A stretch of DNA of 64,000 nt. Source: Streptomyces phaeolivaceus. Its GTDB lineage: Bacteria; Actinomycetota; Actinomycetes; Streptomycetales; Streptomycetaceae. Position 1 is the first letter of the stretch. Each line of letters begins with the position of its first letter. The stretch is from the NCBI RefSeq assembly GCF_009184865.1, contig NZ_CP045096.1, forward strand, positions 6,386,001 to 6,450,000. Direction: 5' to 3'. Positions 1-7,640 of the stretch are shown piece by piece. A program made the translations under genes and the position numbers. A model generated the notes under the pieces. The model saw nothing but the letters and a program-made list of their open reading frames with translations. It searched no databases and was not told the origin of the DNA.

Positions 1-656
1 GAAGCGGTCCCGCAGGAGTCCCAGCGGACGCCGGTACGGGCGATCGCGTCGAAGAGGGTCTCGCCGCCCTTGTTGACGAAGCCGTCACCACCACGACCGG
101 AGGCGGGCGCGGACGCCGACGTGGGGGCGGGTGCGGGCGTGAATGCGGACGTGGACGTGGACGTGGACGCGGGTGTGTCGAAGAGTTCGCCGATCGGGAC
201 CCATGCCTCGCTGATCCTGAACTCCGGCCAGGCCAGCAGGACCTGCTCCGGCACGAACGGCTTCAGCCGGGGGAAGCGCGGATACCAGTACGTCCCGTCC
301 ACGAGCAGCCCGCGCACCCGCGTCCGTACGCGTACGGCCCGCGCCACCGCCTCCAGTGCCGCCATCCGCTGGCTGCACGAGCCGCGCCCCAGCCGAAGGG
401 TCAGCGACACCCGGCGGCCGTCCTCGACCGAGTACACCGGGCGGACGCTCCGCGCGACGATCCGGTGCGCGGTGCGCAGCGCGTCACGCGGGGTCGCCTC
501 GCTCTGCGCCCGGCGTGCGACCGCCCCGACCCGGGGGTCGTCGTGGTCCAGGATCGCCGTGGCCCGCGTGGACCCGACCACGCAGGACGGCTCACTGGCA
601 GGCGCACCGGCCCGTTTGACCTGCGCGTTGTACGACATGAGCAGCCGACTGGTCAT
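1..656 (-). CDS. Transglutaminase-like domain protein, 3' end outside the window
   Basis: The reading frame is open from the ATG at 656 to the left edge (218 codons, no stop), so the C-terminus is missing. Around residue 94 there is RGSCSQRMAALEA, the Cys-centred helix of transglutaminase/cysteine-protease-like domains that cleave or cross-link peptides. It is followed by LLVDG and by AWPEFRISEAWVPI, the position where the catalytic His strand of the fold (HAWxE in classical members) would sit; here the His is not obvious. Residues 161-186 are a low-complexity Ser/Thr/Ala/Pro stretch coded by a short hexamer repeat. The family assignment is by motif only; substrate is unknown. Confidence 0.6.
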   Translation of the reverse strand, partial: MTSRLLMSYNAQVKRAGAPASEPSCVVGSTRATAILDHDDPRVGAVARRAQSEATPRDALRTAHRIVARSVRPVYSVEDGRRVSLTLRLGRGSCSQRMAALEAVARAVRVRTRVRGLLVDGTYWYPRFPRLKPFVPEQVLLAWPEFRISEAWVPIGELFDTPASTSTSTSAFTPAPAPTSASAPASGRGGDGFVNKGGETLFDAIARTGVRWDSCGTA

Positions 657-1095
657 GGCAGTTCCGTCCCCGTACCCGTTCTGATCCGTGTGCGTCCCCG
701 CGCCCCGTGGGAACGCCGCCCGTTCCCCGCGGGCGCCTTCGGCCCATCATCACACGACGGACCGGCCGGGCCGCGGGCCACTCAGGGTGAGGGTCGGGCC
801 GGGGCTGCCGGGCCGCCGGCGACGTGCTTTCGTAGTACTTCCCCCGACCCCATTGCGGCGGCGCGAACACGCCGACTACGGTCATTCCTGCGCTCACGGA
901 GAGTGCACGCTTGATTACTCAAAGGTGTTCGGCCGCCTGCGTCCCACCTTGATCGCCCTCTCTCCCTCTCTCCCTCTCCTCTTCCCCCTTCCTCTCTCTC
1001 CTGCGCCCGCGTTTCGCCGTCGATATCCGAGGAGGAGCCACCGACGCGGTAGGGACCCGAGCAATCCCTTCTCGCCGCAACGGAGTTGATCACCG
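657..1095. other. Intergenic region between divergent genes
   Basis: No convincing gene on either strand. It separates the leftward transglutaminase-like gene from the rightward ATPase gene, so it should carry both promoters. A pyrimidine-rich CTCT/TTCC tract lies at about 955-1005, and an AGGAGGAG stretch at about 1030, too far from the start at 1096 to be its ribosome binding site. No clear operator was recognised. Confidence 0.5.
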
Positions 1096-1602
1096 ATGAC
1101 CGAAACCGCCGGTAGCCGCCCCGCCCAAGTCCCCGCCCCCATCCCGGGCGGCACCCCCTGGCTCTCGCCCGCGGCGACGACGTACACGCTCTTCTGTCCG
1201 CCCCTGGACAGTTCCCCGCACATCGCCCGTGACTTCGTCACCAGTGTCCTGCGCGCGCTCGGGCTGGACACCCTCGTCGACGCGGCGGCGCTCTGCACGT
1301 CCGAACTGGTCACGAACGCCTGTGTGCACGCCAAGGGTGGAGGATCGGTTCTCTGGCTGGCGGTGGAGTCCTGGCGGGTGAGAGTGATCGTTTACGACGG
1401 TGACGAGAACCCGCCGGTCATAAGGGAGCTGACCCCGGGCGGCTGGGAGGAGGGCGGCCGAGGCCTCTACCTCGTGGACGCCCTCACCGAGGGCCGCTGG
1501 GGCACCGCCGCCGCCCTCCCCGACGGCGGCGGCCCCGTCCACCCCGACGGCAAGGCGGTCTGGTTCGACCTGGCGGCACCGCGCGTGTCCCTGGCCAGGT
1601 GA
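1096..1602 (+). CDS. RsbW-like ATP-binding regulatory protein (HATPase_c_2)
   Basis: 168 residues, the usual size of Streptomyces stand-alone GHKL ATPases that act as anti-sigma factors or partners of anti-anti-sigma factors. The N-box is SELVTNACVHA (about residue 74-84), with Glu and Asn in the expected places. The G1-type motif is degenerate (VYDGDENPP), and EGGRGLYLVDALTEGRWG is the typical G2 region, with aromatic and charged residues. A weak GGAG precedes the ATG. The next gene is a separate phosphotransferase-fold gene in the same direction; a functional link is not shown. Target sigma factor unknown. Confidence 0.85.
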   Translation: MTETAGSRPAQVPAPIPGGTPWLSPAATTYTLFCPPLDSSPHIARDFVTSVLRALGLDTLVDAAALCTSELVTNACVHAKGGGSVLWLAVESWRVRVIVYDGDENPPVIRELTPGGWEEGGRGLYLVDALTEGRWGTAAALPDGGGPVHPDGKAVWFDLAAPRVSLAR

Positions 1603-1690
1603 GGCTGGTTCGCAAATCTGTTTGTGTCCGTCGGTGCCCGCGTATTACATGCCGTTACTACTTGCCGTGGGTCGACCGGAGGGTGAACGC

Positions 1691-2674
1691 ATGCGGAGCA
1701 GGGCCGGGTTTATCGCGAATGTGTATGGGCTCGACGGTGGGGCGTGGGAGATGGTGCCTGTTGCTCGGGGGGCCTTGGGGCAGGTCTGGAGGCTGTCGGG
1801 GGGCGGTGGGGTGTGGGCGGTCAAGGAGTTGTTGTTCGGGTGCGACGAGGGGCAGGTGGGGCGGGAGGCCGGGTTGCGGGACGCGGCGGAGGGGTTGGGG
1901 ATCTCGGCGCCCCGGTTCTTCGCGGACCGGGACGGGGCGTATGTGTCGCGGCTGCCGGAGTCGATCGGCGGGGGGCATGTGAAGTTGTACGACTGGGTGG
2001 AGGGGAGCGAGGCGGATCCCGGCGATCCGGCGCTTCTCGACTGGTGCGGGCGGACGCTCGCGCTGCTGCACCGGGCCGGGGAGGGGACCGCGGAGACACC
2101 GGACGACTGGTACGAGCGGTGTCCCGGGGCGGGGGAGTGGGCGGAGCTGTGCGAGCGGGTCCGCCGGGCCGGGGTGCCGTGGGCGGCGGCGTTGGAGCGG
2201 TTCGCGGCCGCGGAGGCCGTGGAGTTGGCGGGGTTCGTCACTCCGTCCGGGGGCGGCGGGGACGTGGTGACCTCGCATCTCGACATGCGACCGCAGAACG
2301 TGCTCGTGGGACCGGCCGGGCCCGCCCTGCTCGACTGGGACAACGCCGGGCCCGTGTCGGCGGGACGGGAACTCGCCCGAGCCGTCCATGTGTGGGCCGG
2401 CGGCAACGACTTCCGCGCCGATTCCGCGCGGCGGTTGGTACGGGGATACGTGGACGCCGGCGGGCCCGGGGTCGTCGAGGGCGTGGAGTCGTTCTCCATG
2501 CTCTTCGCGACCGAGCTGAACTACGTGCGGGTGCAGGCCGAGTGCGCGGTCGATCCGGAAGTGACCGCCGCGCAGCGGGAGTTCGCCGGCGGGCAGGTGG
2601 TGGGGCTGATGGGGAGGCTGCCGGATCCGGTGGCCGCCTCCCGCTTGGCGGAGGCGCTCGCCTCCGAGTGGTGA
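1691..2674 (+). CDS. Aminoglycoside phosphotransferase (APH)-family kinase
   Basis: 327 residues. ATG at 1691 chosen because GGAGGG lies 7 nt upstream. N-lobe: AVKEL supplies the ATP-binding Lys. C-lobe: Brenner motif HLDMRPQNVLV with catalytic Asp and Asn, then LLDWDNAGP, the metal-binding Asp region. This is the protein-kinase-like fold used by small-molecule kinases such as aminoglycoside and homoserine/choline kinases. The substrate cannot be told from sequence; most chromosomal members are not resistance enzymes. Third-position base use is G-rich (many GGG, TTG, GTG codons), different from the C-rich neighbours. Confidence 0.82.
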   Translation: MRSRAGFIANVYGLDGGAWEMVPVARGALGQVWRLSGGGGVWAVKELLFGCDEGQVGREAGLRDAAEGLGISAPRFFADRDGAYVSRLPESIGGGHVKLYDWVEGSEADPGDPALLDWCGRTLALLHRAGEGTAETPDDWYERCPGAGEWAELCERVRRAGVPWAAALERFAAAEAVELAGFVTPSGGGGDVVTSHLDMRPQNVLVGPAGPALLDWDNAGPVSAGRELARAVHVWAGGNDFRADSARRLVRGYVDAGGPGVVEGVESFSMLFATELNYVRVQAECAVDPEVTAAQREFAGGQVVGLMGRLPDPVAASRLAEALASEW

Positions 2675-2752
2675 CGGTCGGGAGTGCCCATGGGGCAGGG
2701 GCCCCTGACGGGCGGGAGTGGTCGAGTGGTCACAGGTCGGGTGTGGGGGTGT

Positions 2753-3151
2753 TCATGTGCGGTCGATGTGGACGTTCGTGGACTTGACCCGGGCCGTGGC
2801 CTCCATGCCGACCTCCAGGCCCAGTTCCTCCACGGCCTCCCGGGTGAGCAGGGAGACCAGGCGGTGCGGGCCCGCCTGGATCTCGACCTGGGCCGCCACG
2901 TCGCCCAGCTTCACGGCGGTGACGATGCCGGGGAAGGCGTTGCGCGCCGATGTGTAGGGGGCCGTGTCGGCCTCGTCGGAGGTGTCCGAGGCCAGCTCCA
3001 CCGAGAAGGCCGCGAGATCCTTCCCGTCGATGAGCCGGCGCCCGTTCTCGTCGCGCCGCGTCGCCACCCGGCCCGCGTCCGCCCATCGCCGCGCGGTGTC
3101 GGGGCTGACCCCGAGCAGCCGGGCGGCCTGACCGATCGTGTAGGACTGCAT
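2753..3151 (-). CDS. MerR/excisionase-like HTH with TOBE (Mop) domain
   Basis: 132 residues from the ATG at 3151 (a TTG three codons upstream is possible). Residues about 1-45 (YTIGQAARLLGVSPDTARRWADAGRV) are a MerR/excisionase-type winged helix. Residues about 70-132 (NAFPGIVTAVKLGDVAAQVEIQAG...MEATARVKSTNVHI) are a TOBE/Mop domain, which binds molybdate or tungstate in ModE and ModG proteins. The fusion suggests an oxyanion-responsive DNA-binding protein. No mod transport genes are adjacent here, so its target is unknown. Confidence 0.8.
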   Translation of the reverse strand: MQSYTIGQAARLLGVSPDTARRWADAGRVATRRDENGRRLIDGKDLAAFSVELASDTSDEADTAPYTSARNAFPGIVTAVKLGDVAAQVEIQAGPHRLVSLLTREAVEELGLEVGMEATARVKSTNVHIDRT

Positions 3152-3227
3152 GGGCGCCAAGATATGCGGGCCGACCCCGAGACGCGTCGGCGCGCCCCGA
3201 CGACGGCATCCCGCCCGTCGGGGGCCG

Positions 3228-3647
3228 TCAGACGCGTGTCCAGGGCCCGATGGTCATGATCGGGGGGATGCCCGGGGTGAGCGGCAGCTCGTCGACCGGG
3301 CGCCCCTCCGCCTCCACCCACGCGTGGGCGACCGTCGGGACCGTACGCATCCCCGTGCGCCAGGTGGGCCAGGCGCCCCGGGCGCGGCAGAGCAGGGCGG
3401 TGGCGATGGACCGGGGCAGACAGCCCTGCCCGGCGCAGCGCACGCTGACCGCGACGATCTCGGCGCGGGCACGGGCGGCCTCGGCGTACGTGGCGGGCCG
3501 GCCGCCGCGTGAGCAGGCGGTCAGGACGCGCCGGATGCGCTGCGGGGAGAGCCGGCCGATGAGATGGGCGGCGCCCACGGCGAGCAGCGGGAGGGGCCGC
3601 CGGTGCGGGGGCAGGCGGCGTCGCTGAACGGCGGAGGGGACGCTCAT
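3228..3647 (-). CDS. Lasso peptide biosynthesis B2 protein (leader peptidase)
   Basis: 139 residues with the transglutaminase-like core of lasso B2 proteins, which remove the leader peptide before macrolactam closure. Visible catalytic elements: CLPRSIATALLC (nucleophile Cys and the conserved R-S), AHAWVEAEG (His) and PVDE (Asp). Length matches free-standing B2 proteins. Its ATG overlaps the TGA of the upstream B1-like gene by 4 bp (ATGA), so the two were translationally coupled. The rest of the operon is decayed (the cyclase is only a C-terminal fragment and no precursor gene is seen), so this intact-looking enzyme has no evident local substrate. Confidence 0.83.
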   Translation of the reverse strand: MSVPSAVQRRRLPPHRRPLPLLAVGAAHLIGRLSPQRIRRVLTACSRGGRPATYAEAARARAEIVAVSVRCAGQGCLPRSIATALLCRARGAWPTWRTGMRTVPTVAHAWVEAEGRPVDELPLTPGIPPIMTIGPWTRV

Positions 3648-4144
3648 GCCACCACCGGCCCGTTCCCGGCCAACTCGGCGGTCGGCGCGGCGACATCGGC
3701 CGCCGCCCGTTCCTCGGACACCGCGTACCGCGCCCTCAGCACCCGGACCGCGTCGGACACGGAGACGTGCCGCCCCAGAGCCGTCCCACCGACGCCGCTC
3801 CCACGCCCATGCGCACGCCCATGCGCACGCCCATGCGCACGCCCACGCCCATGCGCACGCCCACGCCCATGCGCACGCCCACGCCCATGCGCACGCCCAC
3901 GCCCATGCGCACGCCCATGCGCACGCCCATGCGCACGCCCACGCCCATGCGCACGCCCATGCGCACGCCCACGCCCATGCGCACGCCCATGCGCACGCCC
4001 ACGCCCATGCGCACGCCCACGCCCATGCGCACGCCCACGCCCATGCGCACGCCCACGCCCATGCGCACGCCCACGCCCATGCGCACGTCTACGCCCACTT
4101 CCGCTTCCACGCCCGCTCCCGTCGCTCCTTCCGACCGGCCTCAT
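3644..4144 (-). CDS. Lasso B1 (PqqD-like/RRE) remnant carrying a large AHGRG repeat
   Basis: 166 residues, open throughout. The last 35 or so residues (DAVRVLRARYAVSEERAAAD and following) match the C-terminal helices of PqqD-like leader-binding B1 proteins. The first 120 residues are not a PqqD fold: after a short GRSDGSGRG start they are 18 tandem RAHG or RAHGRG units. The usual beta-strand core of the RRE, which grips the leader peptide, is missing; GRHVSVSD may be its first strand joined directly to the helices. Start and stop both overlap neighbours in ATGA form, so the operon position of B1 is kept while the domain is broken. I infer loss of function. Confidence 0.6.
   Translation of the reverse strand: MRPVGRSDGSGRGSGSGRRRAHGRGRAHGRGRAHGRGRAHGRGRAHGRGRAHGRAHGRGRAHGRAHGRGRAHGRAHGRAHGRGRAHGRGRAHGRGRAHGRGRAHGRAHGRAHGRGSGVGGTALGRHVSVSDAVRVLRARYAVSEERAAADVAAPTAELAGNGPVVA
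3800..4087. repeat. 12/18-bp minisatellite inside the B1 gene
   Basis: 288 bp made of 18 units: twelve of 18 bp (CCCACGCCCATGCGCACG) and six of 12 bp (CCCATGCGCACG), interspersed. All units are multiples of three, so the minus-strand frame (RAHGRG/RAHG) stays open; the other frames are open too. Units are almost identical, which points to recent expansion by slippage or recombination. The length could differ between strains. Confidence 0.95.
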
Positions 4145-4404
4145 GCCGCCGCCTCGTTGCCGAGAGGCGGGGCGGTCGCCGTGCCGCCCGTTTGCGCGCG
4201 GAGCCAGGTCTCGACGGCGAGGGTCGCTTCGAGGGTCACGGGGGAGAGGCGGGGCGGGAGCACGCCGAGGCAGGCGTGGCGCAGGGCGTCGGCGTCGACG
4301 AGACCGAGCGTGGCGAGGAGCGGCCGGTCGAGGAGTTCGGCCAGGTCGGCGCGGCGGGCCCGCTGCCCGCTCCGCGTCTCCGCGAGGCGGGCTTCCCCGA
4401 GCAT
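4141..4404 (-). pseudogene. C-terminal fragment of a lasso cyclase (asparagine synthetase-like, C protein)
   Basis: About 80 residues. LAELLDRPLLATLGLVDADALRHA and ...TLEATLAVETWLRAQTG resemble the last part of lasso-peptide macrolactam synthetases, which activate an Asp/Glu side chain with ATP; the AMP-forming and glutaminase-like parts are absent. Homology stops at about 4385, exactly where the oppositely oriented aldehyde dehydrogenase fragment begins, so this is a deletion or rearrangement junction. The stop overlaps the B1 start (ATGA). The ATG at 4404 is an accident of the junction. Order C-B1-B2 is a known lasso operon order. Confidence 0.6.
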
Positions 4405-4892
4405 CTGGTGACCGCCCTCGTGATCGCCGACGCGGACGTGCCCGATGTGACCGCCCGGCTCGTCGAGGACGACCGGATCGCCGCCGTCACCCTCACCGGA
4501 AGCAACCGGGCGGCGGGCCGCTGCCGGGCTACGGCGCCTTCTTCCGGCCGACCGTCCTCGCCGGCACCGGCCCCGGAATGCCCGCCTTCGGCGAGGAGAC
4601 CTTCGGCCCGCTCGCCGCCCTCGCCGTCGTCCGCGACGACGACGATGCCGTACGGCTCGCCGACGCCACCGTGTACGGACTCGGGCTGAGCGTCTGGACC
4701 GCCGACCTCGGCCGGGGGGTCGCCCTGGCCCGCCGCGTCACCAGCGGCGCCGCCTTCGTCAACGCGATCGTCGCCTCCGACCCGCGCCTTTCCTTCGGCG
4801 GCACCAGGCGGAGCGGGTACGGCCGTGAGCCGGCCGCCGCGGGCATCCGGGAGTTCACGAACGCGCGTACGTACTGGGTCGCGTCCTCCTGA
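4380..4892 (+). pseudogene. Aldehyde dehydrogenase (succinate-semialdehyde type) remnant
   Basis: Two pieces of an ALDH. Piece 1 (about 4380-4510) reads EAGFPEHLV...AAVTLTGS, the segment that ends at the cofactor-binding Gly-Ser turn. Piece 2 (about 4530-4892), in another frame, reads GYGAFFRPTVL...AFGEETFGPLA...FVNA...SGYGRE, the C-terminal part. About 200 residues between them, including the catalytic Glu and Cys, are deleted, and the N-terminal half is replaced by the lasso cyclase fragment on the other strand. Not functional. Confidence 0.75.
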
Positions 4893-4925
4893 AGCGCCGG
4901 GACGCCGCGGCTCGGCGCGGGCTGG

Positions 4926-6233
4926 TCAGGAACTTGCCCGCAGCGCGGTCAGGAACTTGCCCAGCCGGGCGATGCCCTCGCGCAGGTCGTCCGCCGAGGC
5001 CGCGTAGGAGAGGCGGACGTGGGTGTCGGCGGTGTGGCTGCCGAAGTCCCGGCCGGGGGTGAGGGCGACCTGGGCCTCCCGCAGCGCGCGTTCGCAGAAC
5101 TGCCAGGAGGTGAGGCCGGTGCCGGCGACGTCGAAGTAGACGTAGAACGCCCCGTCCGGCGGCACCGGGACCGGCAGCCCGATCCGCGCCAGCCCGTCCA
5201 GCACGAGCGCGCGCCGCTCGCCGAACTCCACCCGGCGTGCCTCGCAGACCGCGAGTGACTCGGGGGTGAAACAGGCGAGGGCCGCGTGCTGGGCGGGGGC
5301 GGAGGCGCAGAGGAAGTAGTTCTGGGCGAGGCGTTCCAGGGCCGGTACGAGGGGCTCGGGGACGACGCACCAGCCGAGCCGCCAGCCGGTCATCCCGAAG
5401 TACTTGGAGAAGCTGTTGACGACCACGGCCCCGGGGTCGTACGACAGCGCGCTGCGCGGCGGGCGGCCCCGCTCGTCGTGGTCGCCGAGGTCGAGGTAGA
5501 TCTCGTCGACCAGGCGCCAGGCGTCGCGCTCGCGGGCGAGATCGCAGAGGGCGGCCAGCTCGGCGGCGGGGACCGAGGTGCCGGTCGGGTTGGAGGGGGT
5601 GGCGACCATGAGCCCGCGCGTACGGTCCGTCCAGTGCGCCCGGACCGCCGCCGTGTCCAGCTGGAAACGGGTCGCGGCGGTGGTGGGGACGAGGGTGACG
5701 TCGGCGCCGAAGCTCTCCACGATCTGCCGGTTGCAGGGGTAGGAGGGGTCGCCGATGAGCACCTCGTCACCGGGGTCGACGAGCGCGGCGGTGGCCAGCA
5801 CCAGCGCGGCCGAGGCACCGGCCGTGACGACGACCCGGCCCGGATCGACCTCGACGCCGTGCCGGTCGCCGTAGAACCCGGCGATGGCCTCCCGCAGGGC
5901 GGGCAGTCCGAGCGCCGCCGTGTATGTCATCGGCCGCCCGTCCATCACCTCCCGCATCGCCTCCACGACGGCCGGGGGAGCGCCGAAGTCCGGCTCGCCG
6001 AGGCTGAGCCGGACGACGTCCCGGCCCTCGGCGGCCAGCGCGGCGGCCTGCTTGGCGAACTCCATGGCGTAGAAGGGGGCGACGGCCTGGGCACGGCGCG
6101 AGACGCGCACGCCGGCGACGCCGCCGCCCTCGCCGCCCTCCCTGCTTTCTCCGCCACTGGTGCCCCTCGCTCCCCTGGTGCTCGTGGTGCCCCTGGCGCT
6201 CGCGTCGCTGTTTGTGTCGCTCATGCCGCCCAT
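4926..6233 (-). CDS. PLP-dependent aminotransferase, class I/II (fold type I)
   Basis: About 435 residues from the ATG at 6233; an ATG at 6224 is equally possible and neither has a strong ribosome binding site. The first 40 residues are low-complexity and not part of the fold. Motifs: SLGEPDFG (N-terminal substrate segment), PSNPTGT (Asn contacting PLP), DEIYLDL (Asp pairing with the pyridine N), SFSKYFGMTGWRLG (Schiff-base Lys) and HVRLSYA (carboxylate-binding Arg). It would move an amino group between an amino acid and a 2-oxo acid; donor unknown. Aspartate aminotransferase-like enzymes are the nearest group. Confidence 0.88.
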   Translation of the reverse strand: MGGMSDTNSDASARGTTSTRGARGTSGGESREGGEGGGVAGVRVSRRAQAVAPFYAMEFAKQAAALAAEGRDVVRLSLGEPDFGAPPAVVEAMREVMDGRPMTYTAALGLPALREAIAGFYGDRHGVEVDPGRVVVTAGASAALVLATAALVDPGDEVLIGDPSYPCNRQIVESFGADVTLVPTTAATRFQLDTAAVRAHWTDRTRGLMVATPSNPTGTSVPAAELAALCDLARERDAWRLVDEIYLDLGDHDERGRPPRSALSYDPGAVVVNSFSKYFGMTGWRLGWCVVPEPLVPALERLAQNYFLCASAPAQHAALACFTPESLAVCEARRVEFGERRALVLDGLARIGLPVPVPPDGAFYVYFDVAGTGLTSWQFCERALREAQVALTPGRDFGSHTADTHVRLSYAASADDLREGIARLGKFLTALRASS

Positions 6234-6305
6234 GCTGCGGCGCGGAGGGGACCGGGGGCCAGCGGCGACCGGGGTTCGGACAGGGCGGTGCCCACCGGCG
6301 GCCGG

Positions 6306-6680
6306 GGCGCGGGCCGCCCGGTCACTGGCCGTCGGGTTGCAGGTCGTCGGGTCACTGGCGGTCGGGTCACCGGCCGCCCGGTCACCGGCCGTCGGGTTGC
6401 AGGTCGTCGGGTCACTGGCGGTCGGGTCACCGGCCGCCCGGTCACCGGCCGTCGGGTTGCAGGCGGTCGGGTCACTGGCCGTCGGGGCGCGGGTCGTCGG
6501 GTCACTGGCCGTCGGGGCGCGGGTCGTCGGGTCACCGGCCGCCCGGTCACCGGCCGTCGGGTTGCAGGCCGTCGGGTCGCACGCCCTCGGGTCACTGGCC
6601 GTCGGGTTGCAGGCGGTCGGGTCGCACGCCCTCGGGTCACCGGCCGCCGGGGCGCAGGCTGCCGGGTCACCGGCCGCCGG
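6306..6680. repeat. 15-bp minisatellite with 60-bp higher-order unit
   Basis: About 375 bp of variants of GTCGGGTCACCGGCC. A 60-bp set of four variants repeats in tandem near 6330-6450, then degenerates. It fills the gap between the aminotransferase start and the stop of the HEAT-like gene, and all unit changes keep a multiple of three, so long open frames (for example PVTRRPATR on the minus strand) run through it. I regard those frames as by-products, not genes. Confidence 0.9.
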
Positions 6681-7571
6681 TCACAGGCCGAGTCGTCGGA
6701 GTGCGATCGAGACGTGGCCCCTTAGGGGGCGGTCCCAGCCGGGTACGACGCCGGGGACGTTCCGGTCGTCGGCGTCGATGAGTACGGTCAGGGCCGCCTC
6801 GGGCGGCGCGGCCGGTAGGCGGCGGGCCAGGGCGACGGCCGCGGTGACCCGTACGGCTTCGTCGGTGGAGCCCAAGCCCCTGGTCAGGGCGCCGAGTTCA
6901 CGTTCCCCGAGGGGCCCGTCCAGATGCGCCAGTCCGAGATTCGCCGAGGCCCGCGGCCCGCCGGGGCCGGCACCACCCGCCACCGCCGCGAGCGCCTCGC
7001 CGACCCCCGGGACGCCGGGGAACCAGACCACCAGCCCCGCCGCGAGCGCCGCCACGGCCGGGTCGGGGTCGCGCAGCCAGTCCAGGTAGGCGGCGGTGTG
7101 CCGCCGGGCCGCGCGGTAGGCGTCGGCGGCCCAGCGCAGTGCCACCGCGTCGGCGATGTCGGCCACACCGTCGACGTCCGGGTCGTCCTCCTCGAACAGC
7201 ACCCGCAGCACCGCGGCCTCGTCGGCCGGGCGTACCCGCTCCGCGTCGGCGAAGGCCCGTACGGGATCGAAGGGCAGTTCGTCGTCACGCGCGTCACCGA
7301 GGGCCACGGCGCGCAGGATGTGCAGGACGGTGGCCCGGTCGGGCGTCTTGGGAGCGCCGACCAGCGCCACGAGCGGACCGACCACCCGCGCGCTGGCGGG
7401 CCACCGGGTGCCCTGGTGATACACGCTGCCGGTCAGGAACGACACCGCCGCCCGCCGCGTCTCGGGATCGCCGGCGACCAGCCCGGCCAGCTGCCCGGGG
7501 ACGTCCCCCGCCCGCCCGTACGCGTGATGGACCCGCGCCCAGTCGCCCTCGAACGCCACCACACTCACCAC
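6681..7571 (-). CDS. HEAT-repeat-like protein
   Basis: About 296 residues from a GTG at 7571 (AAGG about 6 nt upstream); several other GTGs lie within 30 bp, so the exact start is uncertain. The protein begins VAFEGDWARVHHAYGRAGDVP and is built of Ala/Leu-rich paired helices (DPDPAVAALAAGLVVWFP, STDEAVRVTAAVALARRLP) typical of HEAT-type alpha-solenoids, which serve as binding scaffolds. Ends ...RPLRGHVSIALRRLGL. No catalytic motif. It is a common orphan in Streptomyces; partner unknown. The minisatellite begins right after its stop. Confidence 0.7.
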   Translation of the reverse strand: MVSVVAFEGDWARVHHAYGRAGDVPGQLAGLVAGDPETRRAAVSFLTGSVYHQGTRWPASARVVGPLVALVGAPKTPDRATVLHILRAVALGDARDDELPFDPVRAFADAERVRPADEAAVLRVLFEEDDPDVDGVADIADAVALRWAADAYRAARRHTAAYLDWLRDPDPAVAALAAGLVVWFPGVPGVGEALAAVAGGAGPGGPRASANLGLAHLDGPLGERELGALTRGLGSTDEAVRVTAAVALARRLPAAPPEAALTVLIDADDRNVPGVVPGWDRPLRGHVSIALRRLGL

Positions 7572-7640
7572 CCTGACCTTGCGTACGCCGCGGCGCACGC
7601 CGCGGCGCTGTGTGCCCTGCCGTGTGCCCTGCCGTGTTCC

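Noticed and set aside
3800..4087. CRISPR-like array in the lasso region
   Set aside because: Units abut and differ only by an 18/12-bp alternation; there are no unique spacers and no cas genes.
3646..4689. Plus-strand frames rich in HAHAHA or MRTPTP across the minisatellite
   Set aside because: They are the other reading frames of the 12/18-bp array and have no homology outside it; only the minus frame connects to B1 and to coupled start and stop signals.
6221..6670. 149-codon minus frame PVTRRPATR... between HEAT-like and aminotransferase genes
   Set aside because: Consists only of the 15-bp repeat and runs into the aminotransferase start; no ribosome binding site.
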